Positions 7,848 through 17,206 of a stretch of 64,000 nt of DNA are shown one piece after another (positions within the stretch are counted from its first letter, which is position 1; the number at the start of each line of letters is the position of its first letter). The DNA lies in contig SVKU01000001.1 of assembly GCA_015068245.1 (NCBI GenBank), positions 1-64,000 of the forward strand. Direction: 5' to 3'. Position numbers and translations under genes: made by a program. Under the pieces are notes generated by a model. It saw nothing but the letters and a program-made list of their open reading frames with translations. It was not told the DNA's origin and searched no databases. The DNA comes from Oscillospiraceae bacterium. GTDB lineage: Bacteria; Bacillota; Clostridia; Oscillospirales; Oscillospiraceae.

Positions 7848-10151
7848 ATGCTCGATTTACTGAAGAAGCCTGACATCAAAGCATTGCTCTTTGATGGAAA
7901 TATTGGGCTGGAAAAAGAAAACATTCGTGTACACCGCGATGGTTATATGACTCTTACGCCTCACCCATTTGGCAATAAGGCAAAGCATCCCTATATCATT
8001 ACCGACTTTTCCGAAAGTCAGGTGGAAATTGGTACGATAGTATGCAACAATCCTGATGAGGTATATGACCAGCTCGAAAACCTCCATGATATAGTAACCA
8101 CAACTATATCCGTAGAGTATTCTGAACCGGAGTTTCTGTGGCCTATAAGCAATCCGCCGCTTTTCAACTCCGGCGAGGAGATTCCTATTGCCGAATACGA
8201 TGATGAAAACATCGAAAAGCACCGTTACAGGGAGTATCTTGCCGAAAAGTACGGCAAGGAAATAATGCTGTATTCCGGCATACACTTCAACTATTCCTTT
8301 AATCTAAAACTTATCGACCGTATTCATCATGAACTTGGCAGAACAGATGATATCAAGTATCTCAAATCCGAAATGTATATGAGGCTTGCAAAAAACTGTT
8401 ATATGTACTCCTGGTTCCCGGTTGTTATGACTGCTGCAAGCCCTGTGTTTCACGGCACGTTTATGGACGAAGGTGAAGAAGTCGGCGGCGGCAGGTTCCT
8501 GGGTTACAGTTCTATGCGCAACAGTAAGTATGGTTACTGGAATAAGGAACAGCTATACCTTGACTATAAAAGCCTTGATACTTATATCGACAGCGTTGTT
8601 GATCTTGTTCAAAGCGGTAAGCTGTACTCCTCTGCGGAGTTTTATACCCCTGTTCGCATTAAGCCCAAGGGTAAATATCTCATGAAAAATCTTCGTGACG
8701 GTGGAGTTAACCATATTGAACTGCGAATGTTCGACCTTAATCCTCTGGATAAAAACGGTATGGCAAAAGCGGATATGAAACTGATTGAATATTTTCTCAT
8801 TTATCTGTCAACCCTGCCGGATTTTGATTATACTCCCGAGCTTCAGGAACTCAGCTTCAAGAATCATTTGGCTTCGTCTGCTTATGATCTCGATTCTGGC
8901 TTCATAACGCTGAACGGTAAAACTCAGACCATAAAAGAAGCTTCACTTGAGTTTATTGGCCGGATGAGGGAATTCTTCACTTTGATGGAGCACGAAGATG
9001 CACTAGGCTGCCTTGACGAAGCAGAATTGCGTGTTCGTGACCAGAGCAGGTTGTATTCACATATTGTTTATGAGGGCATCAAAAAAGAAGGCTATGTTCG
9101 TTTTGGTATACACAGAGCACTTCACGCTTTAAGACTTTCAAACGAGAAATATTATCTTCTTAAGGGTTTTGAGGACATGGAACTGTCCACTCAGGCACTT
9201 ATCAAGGCTTGCTTGAAACTTGGTGTAACTTATGAAGTTCTGGATAGAAAAGATAACTTTATCCGCCTTACCAGAGAAGGACATACCGAATATGTTAAGC
9301 AGGCAACTAAGACTTCGAAAGATAACTGTGCCAGCATTTTGCTGATGCGCAACAAATACCTGAGTAAAAAACTGCTTACAGAAAACGGTATCAATGCTCC
9401 TGACGGCAGGCTTTACTGCGAACCGGAAGAAGCCTACAATGATTACGAGTATTATGCAGGCAAACAAATAGTTCTTAAACCCAATTTCTCCAACTTTGGT
9501 TCGGGTATAAATATCTTTAAGAACGGATTTTCCAAAGAAGATTATATTGCTGCGGTCGATATGGCTTTCAGCCGAAGCAACGAGATAATCATTGAGGATT
9601 ACTTTGATGGTGAAGATTACCGTTTCCTTGTCATAGGCAACGAGGTTCAGGCTGTAAGTAAGCGTATTCCTGCGTCCGTTACCGGAGATGGAATAAGCAC
9701 AATAAAAGAGCTTATTTTGAAAAAACGTCATCACCCTTTAAGGGGTGAAGGTCATACACGTCCACTTGGGTTTATTGGTATGGGCGCTGAAGAAGAACTT
9801 CATCTTAAGATGCACGGTATGAGTTTTATGAGCGTACCGAATAAAGACGAAGTGATATATCTGCGCAATAATGCCAATGTATCGACCGGGGGAGACTCGA
9901 TCGACTGTACTGATGTGGTTCACCCATCCTATAAGGAACTTGCGTTGAGAGCTGCAAAATCTGTCAATGCGGTATTCTGTGGTGTTGATATTGTTGCAAA
10001 AAACATTAAGGAACCCATGTCTGACGATAATTACACCGTTCCGGAGCTTAATTTTAATCCATCAATCAAACTGCACTGCTACCCATCGGTTGGACAGGGA
10101 AGACCCATCGGCGAAACCGTTGTCCGATTCCTGTTTGATGGTCTGCTGTAA
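7848..10151 (+). CDS. gshF: Bifunctional glutamate-cysteine ligase/glutathione synthetase
   Basis: Two-domain enzyme (GshF/GshAB) that makes glutathione from glutamate, cysteine and glycine. The N-terminal half (about residues 1-450) is a glutamate-cysteine ligase with GLEKENIRV near the start and SSAEFYTPVR. The C-terminal third (about 490-767) is an ATP-grasp domain with KPNFSNFGSGINIF and PELNFNPSIKLHCYPS. The length of 767 matches the fused enzyme. AGAGGA precedes the ATG, and the gene lies 18 bp after clpE. A strong hairpin follows the stop. GshF is sporadic among Clostridia, so presence in an apparent anaerobe is of some interest. Confidence 0.93.
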   Translation: MLDLLKKPDIKALLFDGNIGLEKENIRVHRDGYMTLTPHPFGNKAKHPYIITDFSESQVEIGTIVCNNPDEVYDQLENLHDIVTTTISVEYSEPEFLWPISNPPLFNSGEEIPIAEYDDENIEKHRYREYLAEKYGKEIMLYSGIHFNYSFNLKLIDRIHHELGRTDDIKYLKSEMYMRLAKNCYMYSWFPVVMTAASPVFHGTFMDEGEEVGGGRFLGYSSMRNSKYGYWNKEQLYLDYKSLDTYIDSVVDLVQSGKLYSSAEFYTPVRIKPKGKYLMKNLRDGGVNHIELRMFDLNPLDKNGMAKADMKLIEYFLIYLSTLPDFDYTPELQELSFKNHLASSAYDLDSGFITLNGKTQTIKEASLEFIGRMREFFTLMEHEDALGCLDEAELRVRDQSRLYSHIVYEGIKKEGYVRFGIHRALHALRLSNEKYYLLKGFEDMELSTQALIKACLKLGVTYEVLDRKDNFIRLTREGHTEYVKQATKTSKDNCASILLMRNKYLSKKLLTENGINAPDGRLYCEPEEAYNDYEYYAGKQIVLKPNFSNFGSGINIFKNGFSKEDYIAAVDMAFSRSNEIIIEDYFDGEDYRFLVIGNEVQAVSKRIPASVTGDGISTIKELILKKRHHPLRGEGHTRPLGFIGMGAEEELHLKMHGMSFMSVPNKDEVIYLRNNANVSTGGDSIDCTDVVHPSYKELALRAAKSVNAVFCGVDIVAKNIKEPMSDDNYTVPELNFNPSIKLHCYPSVGQGRPIGETVVRFLFDGLL

Positions 10152-10154
10152 AAT

Positions 10155-10189
10155 AAAAAGCTGCAAAACAAAAAGTTTTGCAGCTTTTT
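10155..10189. terminator. Bidirectional terminator between gshF and ispF
   Basis: A perfect 15-bp stem (10155-10169 and 10175-10189, loop AAAAA). The stem ends in A-run and T-run, so it works as a rho-independent terminator in both directions, which suits the convergent gene pair. Confidence 0.9.
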
Positions 10190-10190
10190 A

Positions 10191-10664
10191 CTATTTGGAT
10201 TCTATCAGACAAACAGCATGGCACGCAATGCCGTCACCGTTTCCTGTAAAGCCCAATCCTTCTTCGGTTGTAGCTTTGATATTAAGGTCACCGGGTTTGC
10301 AGCCGATGATCTGTGCAAGACAGCTGAGCATATCAGGAATGTATTTAGCCAGTTTTGGAGCCTGAGCAATAACGGTAATGTCAGCGTTTACAATTCTGTA
10401 ACCTGCATTATCAAGCAGTTTCACGCATCTTTGCAGGAGTACGAGGCTGGAAATGTCTTTGAATTCACCTGAGGAATCGGGGAAATGGCGACCTATATCA
10501 CCAAGAGCGGCGGCTCCGAGCATTGCATCCATCAAGGCGTGAGTCAATACATCGGCATCGGAATGGCCAAGCAGTCCTTTTTCATAAGGTATTTCTACTC
10601 CGCCTAAAACAAGCTTTCTGCCCTCTATCAGCTTGTGAACATCGTACCCATGACCTATTCGCAT
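10191..10664 (-). CDS. ispF: 2-C-methyl-D-erythritol 2,4-cyclodiphosphate synthase
   Basis: Fifth enzyme of the MEP isoprenoid pathway. It cyclises CDP-methylerythritol 2-phosphate and releases CMP. The 157-residue protein has the zinc ligands in MRIGHGYDVHKL (Asp8, His10), the GHSDADVLTHALMDA motif and a C-terminal ATTEEGLGFTG segment, all characteristic. Its start overlaps the ispD end by 10 bp, so translation is probably coupled. It is the last gene of the operon that begins at murD. Confidence 0.97.
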   Translation of the reverse strand: MRIGHGYDVHKLIEGRKLVLGGVEIPYEKGLLGHSDADVLTHALMDAMLGAAALGDIGRHFPDSSGEFKDISSLVLLQRCVKLLDNAGYRIVNADITVIAQAPKLAKYIPDMLSCLAQIIGCKPGDLNIKATTEEGLGFTGNGDGIACHAVCLIESK

Positions 10665-11386
10665 TGTCCGTTCCTCCTGTCCATTATAGCTTGTGCTAAT
10701 AATACATCAACCGGAGTAGTGAGCTTTATGTTTTCGTCAGAACCATCAGTAAAGAAAACCGGCAGCCCAAGTGCTTCAACGGCTTGAGCATCATCGGTAA
10801 CAGTCAGTTCTTTGGACTTTGCGTTGGTAAGAGCAGCAGAAAGGATATTGCGCTGAAATGCCTGTGGCGTCTGGACAAGGCGAAGTCTTGAACGATCGTG
10901 AGTTGTATGTACTTTGCCGTCAGATTCTTCTTTAACAGTATCTTTAGGCAAAATGGCAGGAACTGCAGAGCCATACTTTTCAGCGTGCAAAACAGCAGAC
11001 TTTATGATTTTTTGGGTCACAAGAGGTCTTGCTCCGTCATGTACGGCAACAACCTCGGCAGCGGGAGAGATGACCGCAAGACCTGCCAGAACCGAATCAA
11101 GACGCTGCTCACCGCCAACAACGATGTTGCTTACTTTTGTATAACCGCTGTTTTTGCAGAGATTTGCCAACTGAGACAGCAGGTCTGTTCTGGTAACAAT
11201 TACGATTTCGTCGATCCGGTCGCATTCTTCAAAAGCTTCAATAGTCCATTGAATAACGGGTTTATCAGATATACTGAGCATCAGCTTGTCCTGCCCCATT
11301 CTTGTGGAGGATCCGGCAGCACATATTATTGCAGAGCGGCGCACACTTTTTGCCGGTTTTTCTTTAATTCTACCAAACAGCGGCAT
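10655..11386 (-). CDS. ispD: 2-C-methyl-D-erythritol 4-phosphate cytidylyltransferase
   Basis: Third enzyme of the MEP pathway: activates methylerythritol 4-phosphate with CTP. The 243-residue protein has the nucleotide-binding motif AAGSSTRMGQDK, the VHDGARPLV segment and TDDAQAVEALG of IspD. A leader of about 18 residues precedes the usual start, slightly longer than common; an internal start is possible. It sits 4 bp after the methionine gamma-lyase family gene and overlaps ispF. Confidence 0.95.
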   Translation of the reverse strand: MPLFGRIKEKPAKSVRRSAIICAAGSSTRMGQDKLMLSISDKPVIQWTIEAFEECDRIDEIVIVTRTDLLSQLANLCKNSGYTKVSNIVVGGEQRLDSVLAGLAVISPAAEVVAVHDGARPLVTQKIIKSAVLHAEKYGSAVPAILPKDTVKEESDGKVHTTHDRSRLRLVQTPQAFQRNILSAALTNAKSKELTVTDDAQAVEALGLPVFFTDGSDENIKLTTPVDVLLAQAIMDRRNGQCE

Positions 11387-11390
11387 AGTA

Positions 11391-12647
11391 TCACTCCTGA
11401 CTTCTTATAAGCTCTTCTATTGCAAGCATGATTCCCGTTCTTCCGGTCTCGTATGTAAGACCGCCTTGCATATATGCTGCGTAAGGTTCCCGTTTTGGCC
11501 CGTCAGCAGACAGTTCTATTGAAGCACCGGAAATAAAGGCACCGGCTGCCATAATAACAGGAACATCATAACCGGGCATGTCCCAGAATTCCGGTGTAAC
11601 GTAGCTGTCTACCGGAGCACCTTTCTGGATCCCGGCGCAGAATTTTGCAAGTGCGTTCGGGTTTCCGAATTCAATAAGCTGAACAATATCGGCTCTGTGG
11701 TCGAAGGCAGCCGGGAGCGTTTTGTAATCAAGCAGCTCCATGGCTCTTGCGCAGAACACAGCTGTTTTCAAGGCCTGAGCAACAGTATGCGGAGCAAGGA
11801 ATAATCCCTGGAACAGCTGCCTGTTGGTGTTTAGTGTGGCACCGCATTCTCTGCCTATTCCGGGAGTGGTCATACGCATTGAGGCGGCCTCTACAAGGTC
11901 ATGCCGTCCCGCTATATAGCCGCCTGTTGGAGCGATTCCGCCACCGGGATTCTTTATCAGTGAACCCATAATGAGGTCAGCACCGACCTGAGATGGCTCG
12001 TTGATTTCCACAAATTCGCCGTAACAGTTGTCGACCAGTATTTTGGCATTGGGGTTTTCGGAACGAACTATATCGACGATTTCGCCGATTTCGTCAACAC
12101 TAAGAGATTTCCTCGAAGAGTATCCTCTTGAACGCTGGATAAGAACGGTATCAGCTTCGGGAACACGACGCTTAATTTCAGCAAGATCGGGCAAGCCGGC
12201 ATCGGTGATGGGAACGTAATCATATTTTACTCCGTAATCCATCAGGGAACCGGGATAATTTCCGGTAACTCCTATAACGCCAAGCAAAGTGTCATAGGGG
12301 GGACCTACAAGTGACAGCAGAGTATCGCCCGGTCGAAGTGCGCCGAACAGAGCGCATGCAATGGTATGGGTTCCGTTTACAAAATTTATACGCATCAATG
12401 CGTCTTCTGTCTTAAAAATATCTGCACATACCTGACCGAGGCGTTCACGCCCCATATCATCGTACCCATAACCGGTTGTGCCGGCAAAACAGGCTTCGGA
12501 AACCTTATTTTTCTGAAATGCAGCCAATACTTTTTCACTGTTATATCTGGAAATAAGATCTATTTGGGAAAAAATGTTGGCAACATCGGATTCGGCTTTT
12601 TTTGCTATTTCAAGTGTTTTGGGTGAATAATCAAAAAATGAAAGCAT
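11391..12647 (-). CDS. Methionine gamma-lyase/aluminium resistance family PLP enzyme
   Basis: A 418-residue PLP-dependent protein of the YnbB family (Met_gamma_lyase Pfam group), once named for aluminium resistance. The fold is aspartate-aminotransferase-like. The segment GSLIKNPGGGIAPTGGYIAG contains the probable PLP-binding lysine, and ILVDNCYGEFVE has the aspartate that pairs with the PLP pyridine nitrogen. The real substrate is not established for most members; a sulfur amino acid or related beta/gamma elimination is the family inference. It is embedded between M42 peptidases and ispD with gaps of 11 and 4 bp. Confidence 0.85.
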   Translation of the reverse strand: MLSFFDYSPKTLEIAKKAESDVANIFSQIDLISRYNSEKVLAAFQKNKVSEACFAGTTGYGYDDMGRERLGQVCADIFKTEDALMRINFVNGTHTIACALFGALRPGDTLLSLVGPPYDTLLGVIGVTGNYPGSLMDYGVKYDYVPITDAGLPDLAEIKRRVPEADTVLIQRSRGYSSRKSLSVDEIGEIVDIVRSENPNAKILVDNCYGEFVEINEPSQVGADLIMGSLIKNPGGGIAPTGGYIAGRHDLVEAASMRMTTPGIGRECGATLNTNRQLFQGLFLAPHTVAQALKTAVFCARAMELLDYKTLPAAFDHRADIVQLIEFGNPNALAKFCAGIQKGAPVDSYVTPEFWDMPGYDVPVIMAAGAFISGASIELSADGPKREPYAAYMQGGLTYETGRTGIMLAIEELIRSQE

Positions 12648-12658
12648 TTTAGTTGTCC

Positions 12659-13654
12659 TTAGTTATATTTCCTTTCGAGCATAGCTGTCAGGATTTTTAC
12701 GCAGCCGTCAACGTCTTTTTCACTGACCATTTCAGACGGTGTGTGGATATATCTGGTGGGAATACTGAGTATGCCCGTAGGCACTCCGCCTCTGGTGATG
12801 TGGATTGCGCCGGCATCGGTTCCTCCCGCAAGCTGAGCGTCCAGCTGACAGCTGATACCAAGCTCTTTGGCACATTCTTTCATGACTGAGATCACATCGT
12901 TGTGGCACAGCACAGAGCGATCCATCAGTTTAATGATAGGGCCTTTGCCAATAGCGGTGTCCGCATTGGTTTCACATCCGGGAGTGTCATAGACACCGGC
13001 AACGTCTACAGCAATAGCCATATCAGGATCTACGGTATAAGCTGCGGTCTTTGCACCACGGATACCTATTTCTTCCTGGGTGGAAAAAACAAACCAACAG
13101 TCATTTTCTGAACCTTTAAGGTTCATCAGTGCCCGGATCAGCACATAGCAGCCAATTCTGTTGTCAAGATAAGGAGATACAATAAGTGAGCCAATATGGT
13201 CACAGGGGGTATCATAAACTGCAGTGTCACCGATCGAAACAATCTTCTCGGCTTCCTGTTTGCCGGAAGCACCAATATCAATATACATATCGGTTATCTT
13301 GGCCTCGGAGGCTTTTGCGCTTCCGTCAAGGAATACAGCGCCCACAGCACCATTTTCGAAACGAACGCGTGTGCCGGGGAGGGTAACAAGACGGATACCG
13401 CCAAGGTCATACAGACGAACGTAACCGTCTTTGTCGATATAGGTTACCACAAGCCCCAGGGAGTCCATGTGGGCTGACATCATTATCTTTTTACCGTTTC
13501 CTTTTTTGTGGACAAACAGGTTGCCCATGGCATCGGTAGTGATTTCATCGGCATAGGGAGCGCAGTAATTGGCAATGAGAGAAGCGATTTGCTTTTCGTT
13601 GCCGGAAGGGGAATGGGCAGAAACAAGGCTGCGGAGCATTTCAAAATCTATCAT
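12659..13654 (-). CDS. M42 family metallo-aminopeptidase (third of three)
   Basis: Member of the M42 (glutamyl aminopeptidase/endoglucanase M) family, 331 residues; these form large cytosolic tetrahedral shells that trim peptides. Metal and catalytic motifs are intact: SAHMDSLGLVV, LDNRIGC, TQEEIGIRGA, AVDVAGVYDTPG and TRYIHTPSEM. Its start overlaps the end of the preceding M42 gene by 4 bp (ATGA type), so they are translated together. The three copies differ clearly from each other, suggesting different N-terminal residue preferences, which cannot be read from sequence alone. Confidence 0.92.
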   Translation of the reverse strand: MIDFEMLRSLVSAHSPSGNEKQIASLIANYCAPYADEITTDAMGNLFVHKKGNGKKIMMSAHMDSLGLVVTYIDKDGYVRLYDLGGIRLVTLPGTRVRFENGAVGAVFLDGSAKASEAKITDMYIDIGASGKQEAEKIVSIGDTAVYDTPCDHIGSLIVSPYLDNRIGCYVLIRALMNLKGSENDCWFVFSTQEEIGIRGAKTAAYTVDPDMAIAVDVAGVYDTPGCETNADTAIGKGPIIKLMDRSVLCHNDVISVMKECAKELGISCQLDAQLAGGTDAGAIHITRGGVPTGILSIPTRYIHTPSEMVSEKDVDGCVKILTAMLERKYN

Positions 13655-14676
13655 AATGTACCTCCAAGTTTTTCGAGGAATTTTTCAAGCAGTATCGGCA
13701 TGTTTTCCATGTCTGCGACAGAACCTACGCAGGAGGGGGAATGAATGTAGCGAAGTGCTGCAGCTACTCCGCAGACCTTGCAGCCGGATGCTGTACGCTG
13801 TATAGCGGAAGCATCAGTTCCACCTGAAATATACTGCTTTGTTTGCCAGGGGATATTGTTTTCTTCGGCTGTTTGCCTGAGTAATTCAAACAGCTCACGG
13901 TCGTATACCGTTCCGCCGTCCATAAACGGAATAACAACACCCTTGCCGGGAGCACACACTTTCTTGTGGTCGGGCATAGATGGCAGGTCCGCTGCGGTTG
14001 TGCCTTCGGCTATGATGGCAATGTCCGGTTTGACGCTGAAAGCAGCTCCGAGCGCGCCCCTGGTTCCAATTTCCTCCTGAACAGTAAAAGCAAACCAGGT
14101 ATCAAAGGGCAGAGGTTTTTCGATAAGCTTAATGAGTGCAGCACAGCCAACACGGTCATCAATGGCTTTGGCCTTGAACATATCATCACCCATCATGAAA
14201 GGCTCAGAACAGAAACAGCCGTAATCACCAAGCGAAACGAGAGCTTTGGCTTCATCTTTATCGGCGGCACCGATATCAATATACAACTTATCCGCAGGTA
14301 TTGCTTTTTTCTCTTCGGATTTGTCCACCAGATGATAGGCTTTAACACCAATAACTCCGGGGATACGATTATCGCCGATAATAACTTTACGGCCTATAAC
14401 TACCCGGCTGTCTACTCCACCTACAAAACTGAATTTCAGGTACCCGCTGTCGGTAATACCACGGATAATCAAACCCACTTCGTCCATATGGGCTGCAAGT
14501 AAAACAGCTTTACAGGGATTTTTGGCACCTTTTTTAAATACAATAAGGTTTCCGTTGGCGTCGGTGTGACATGAATCGGCATAATTGCTTACTATTTCGT
14601 GAATATATTGTCTGACCTCGTCTTCGCATCCGGAGGGACCAAACAACTGACAAAGTTCTTTGACAAGCTGAATCAC
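13651..14676 (-). CDS. M42 family metallo-aminopeptidase (second of three)
   Basis: A 341-residue M42 peptidase with AAHMDEVGLIIRG, IDDRVGCAAL, VQEEIGTRGALG and LRYIHSPSCVG, thus all metal ligands and the catalytic glutamate pair. The region IAEGTTAADLPSMPDHK lacks the D-V-T/A-x-x-x-D arrangement of its neighbours and has Glu-Gly-Thr at the position of the third metal-ligand segment, a possible specificity or metal difference. It starts 1 bp before the end of the intergenic gap to the first copy and overlaps the third copy by 4 bp. Confidence 0.92.
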   Translation of the reverse strand: MIQLVKELCQLFGPSGCEDEVRQYIHEIVSNYADSCHTDANGNLIVFKKGAKNPCKAVLLAAHMDEVGLIIRGITDSGYLKFSFVGGVDSRVVIGRKVIIGDNRIPGVIGVKAYHLVDKSEEKKAIPADKLYIDIGAADKDEAKALVSLGDYGCFCSEPFMMGDDMFKAKAIDDRVGCAALIKLIEKPLPFDTWFAFTVQEEIGTRGALGAAFSVKPDIAIIAEGTTAADLPSMPDHKKVCAPGKGVVIPFMDGGTVYDRELFELLRQTAEENNIPWQTKQYISGGTDASAIQRTASGCKVCGVAAALRYIHSPSCVGSVADMENMPILLEKFLEKLGGTL

Positions 14677-14677
14677 T

Positions 14678-15706
14678 TTACATCCACCTCCCGGGATTTT
14701 TCAAAAATTCCGCCAAAAGAGCAGAGGTATTTTCGAGGTCGCATATTGCCATGGTCTCACATGGACTGTGCATATATTTGATGGGAATGGACAACACAGA
14801 AGTCGGAACACCTTCACGGCTGACATAGATAGGCCAGCCGTTGGTGCCTGTGTGTCCTTCCATGACTTCTATTTGGTTTGGAATATTGTTCTCATCAGCA
14901 AGTTCGGTAAATGCTTTTGACATTTTTCTGTTCATGCTGGGGCCGTATCCAACAGCCGGACCTCCCTTGAATTTCAGCGTTTTTTCACTGTCTGCATCAG
15001 GAGTGTGAGCGTGGGTAACGTCGATGGCAACAGCATAGTCGGGTGCTATGGGGAATACACCGGCAGTTGCTCCTCTTGTGCCAACTTCTTCCTGAGTGCT
15101 GCCCATAACGTAAAGGTCAAAATCAAGGTTCACATCTTTAAGCAGTTCCAAAGTTAGAATTATTGAAGTAAAGCATGCACGATCGTCCATGGCCTTGCCG
15201 CTGACAATGTTATTCGCAAGCCGGCAGAAAGCATCATCAAAGACAATATTTGTTCCAATGGGAATAAGATCTTTTGCCTGCTGCTCTATAAGGCCTGCGT
15301 CGATGAACATCTTGTCGACAGGAACAGACTGCGACATCTGTGACGCTGTTTGAACATGGGGAGGCAGACAGGTGACTACACCTCTTACAGGATTATTTGT
15401 CATAACCACTACTTCTCTTGCGGGAAGCATTCTGGGGTCAATACCACCTACGCACGCAAAACGAAGGAATCCGTCCTGCTGACCGGTCACAACCATTCCG
15501 ATTTCGTCCAGATGAGCATCAAGCAGAACCTTTTTTGGGTTTTCTTTGCCGCATTTTATGCAGGCTATTACATTACCCAGCTTATCGGTGCGAACATCAT
15601 CTGAATATTGGGAAAGAAGCTGAGCAGCCTTAACGGCTGCTGCGTTTTCGCAGCCGGAAGGCGCGTTAATTGATGAAAAATCTTTCAGTATGTTTATAAT
15701 GTCCAA
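14678..15706 (-). CDS. M42 family metallo-aminopeptidase (first of three)
   Basis: A 342-residue M42 peptidase, first of three in the transcript. Motifs: DAHLDEIGMVV, MDDRACF, TQEEVGTRGATAGVF, AIDVTHAHTPDAD and IKYMHSPCETM. It follows murD by 11 bp and is followed by the next M42 gene after 1 bp. The three enzymes would work after cytosolic proteases in peptide turnover; in a fermenting anaerobe they may support amino-acid catabolism. Confidence 0.92.
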   Translation of the reverse strand: MDIINILKDFSSINAPSGCENAAAVKAAQLLSQYSDDVRTDKLGNVIACIKCGKENPKKVLLDAHLDEIGMVVTGQQDGFLRFACVGGIDPRMLPAREVVVMTNNPVRGVVTCLPPHVQTASQMSQSVPVDKMFIDAGLIEQQAKDLIPIGTNIVFDDAFCRLANNIVSGKAMDDRACFTSIILTLELLKDVNLDFDLYVMGSTQEEVGTRGATAGVFPIAPDYAVAIDVTHAHTPDADSEKTLKFKGGPAVGYGPSMNRKMSKAFTELADENNIPNQIEVMEGHTGTNGWPIYVSREGVPTSVLSIPIKYMHSPCETMAICDLENTSALLAEFLKNPGRWM

Positions 15707-15717
15707 GCTATCACTCC

Positions 15718-17097
15718 TTAAAGCTCGTTAACTACTTTTTTGAAGAATCTACCTCGTTCAACAAAGTTTTTAAACCTGTCGAAAGAAGCTGAGGCAGGGG
15801 AGAGTATAACAGTATCGCCGGGCATTGCCATAGCCGCAGCTTTTTGAACAGCCAGTGTGAAGTCCGGTTCCATTACTATTTCAAGTAAATTGGAGTCAAA
15901 CCCGGGAGCGGATTCAACGGCAATACGGATTTTCTCTGCAGTGGCACCGGTCAGTACAAGCTTTTTGACGTGCTCCAAAACAACGGGACCAAGGTCATCA
16001 TAAGGTATGTTTTTATCATACCCTCCTGCGATCAGGATAACTTTTTCGCTGAATGAACGAAGGTCGGCTATTGTTCGGGAAGGACTGGAAGCCATGGAAT
16101 CGTTAAAGAATCGAACTTCGTCTTTGATGCGGCAAAGCTCAAGGCGACCCTCAACGCCTCCAAATTCCTTTGCAACCTCGGCAATATGATGAGGCTGAAC
16201 AAAATCAAATGTTGCGCATATGGCTGCCATGTAGTTTTCAACATTGTGCAGACCCGGAATTCTGATATCCGTTGCTTTTACTATCTCTGTAGATTTGCCG
16301 TTTTCTACACGGAACAGGGTCTCTCCGTCGAAATATGCGCCGTTTTCCGGCATCTTTTGCCGGGAAAAATACTCAACAAAGCCTTTGGCATTAGGCGCAA
16401 AACTGCGGGTTATCTCGTTATCGAGATTAAGAATGAGTCTGCCCTCATTTGACTGGTGCAGATAAATGTTTTCCTTTGCGTGAACATATTCGTCCATGGA
16501 GGAGTGAACATCAAGGTGGTTGGGCGCAAGGTTTGTAATGACGGAAACATCGGGGCTTTGCACCATAGTCATCAGCTGAAAGCTTGAAAGCTCCAAAACA
16601 GCAATATCATTTTCTGTCATGCTGTCAACAACCGGAAGCAGCGGGTTGCCTATATTGCCGCCAACGTAAACATTGTGACCTGCTTTTTTCAGTATTTCTG
16701 AAATCAGTGTGGTGGTCGTGGTTTTACCGTCGCTTCCTGTGACTGCAATTATTTTACAGGGACAAAGCTTGAAGAAAACTTCCATTTCAGAAGTGATTTC
16801 TGCACCGTTTTCCCGAGCCTTTATCAAAGCAGGGTTGTAAGGGTGCATACCGGGTGTTCTGAAGATTATATCTGCGTCAAGAGAATCAAGATAGTTTTTT
16901 CCAAGACACAGTTCAGCACCAAGTGCTTCAAGTTCTTCCGCTAGACCTTCAAGTTCATGACGTTCTTTTTTATCGCAAGCTAGAACGGATACTCCGTATC
17001 CAAGAAGTATTTTTATCAGAGGTGTATTGCTTACGCCAATGCCGACAATGGCCAAACGCTTGTCGGACAGTGACATGGCATATTGCTTTAATGTCAT
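15718..17097 (-). CDS. murD: UDP-N-acetylmuramoyl-L-alanine--D-glutamate ligase
   Basis: Adds D-glutamate to UDP-MurNAc-L-Ala in peptidoglycan precursor synthesis. The 459-residue protein has the ATP-binding loop VTGSDGKTTTT (residues 119-129) and NHLDVHSSMDEYVHAKENIY of the Mur ligase core. The frame stays open far upstream, through RNase P RNA, but the ATG at 17097 is preceded by GGAGG with good spacing and by a consensus promoter at 17138-17166, so the longer version is rejected. It is the first gene of a likely seven-gene operon ending at the 10155 terminator. Confidence 0.95.
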   Translation of the reverse strand: MTLKQYAMSLSDKRLAIVGIGVSNTPLIKILLGYGVSVLACDKKERHELEGLAEELEALGAELCLGKNYLDSLDADIIFRTPGMHPYNPALIKARENGAEITSEMEVFFKLCPCKIIAVTGSDGKTTTTTLISEILKKAGHNVYVGGNIGNPLLPVVDSMTENDIAVLELSSFQLMTMVQSPDVSVITNLAPNHLDVHSSMDEYVHAKENIYLHQSNEGRLILNLDNEITRSFAPNAKGFVEYFSRQKMPENGAYFDGETLFRVENGKSTEIVKATDIRIPGLHNVENYMAAICATFDFVQPHHIAEVAKEFGGVEGRLELCRIKDEVRFFNDSMASSPSRTIADLRSFSEKVILIAGGYDKNIPYDDLGPVVLEHVKKLVLTGATAEKIRIAVESAPGFDSNLLEIVMEPDFTLAVQKAAAMAMPGDTVILSPASASFDRFKNFVERGRFFKKVVNEL

Positions 17098-17137
17098 ATA
17101 AACCTCCCATACATAAACATTTTTTGCATACAAGTTC

Positions 17138-17166
17138 ATTATATCCTCATTGTATGGAATTTTCAA
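17138..17166 (-). promoter_or_regulatory. Sigma-A-type promoter of the murD operon
   Basis: On the minus strand TTGAAA (17161-17166) and TATAAT (17138-17143) are separated by exactly 17 bp, about 40 bp upstream of the murD start. Fits a housekeeping promoter and fixes the murD start at 17097. Confidence 0.85.
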
Positions 17167-17171
17167 TAAAA

Positions 17172-17200
17172 TTGACATTGATGGACAAATGATATACAAT
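17172..17200 (+). promoter_or_regulatory. Sigma-A-type promoter of RNase P RNA
   Basis: TTGACA (17172-17177), 17-bp spacer, TACAAT (17195-17200). The predicted start, about 7 bp downstream, coincides with the first base of the RNase P P1 helix at 17207. It overlaps the region of the divergent murD promoter only at its upstream edge. Confidence 0.88.
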
Positions 17201-17206
17201 GTTTCC

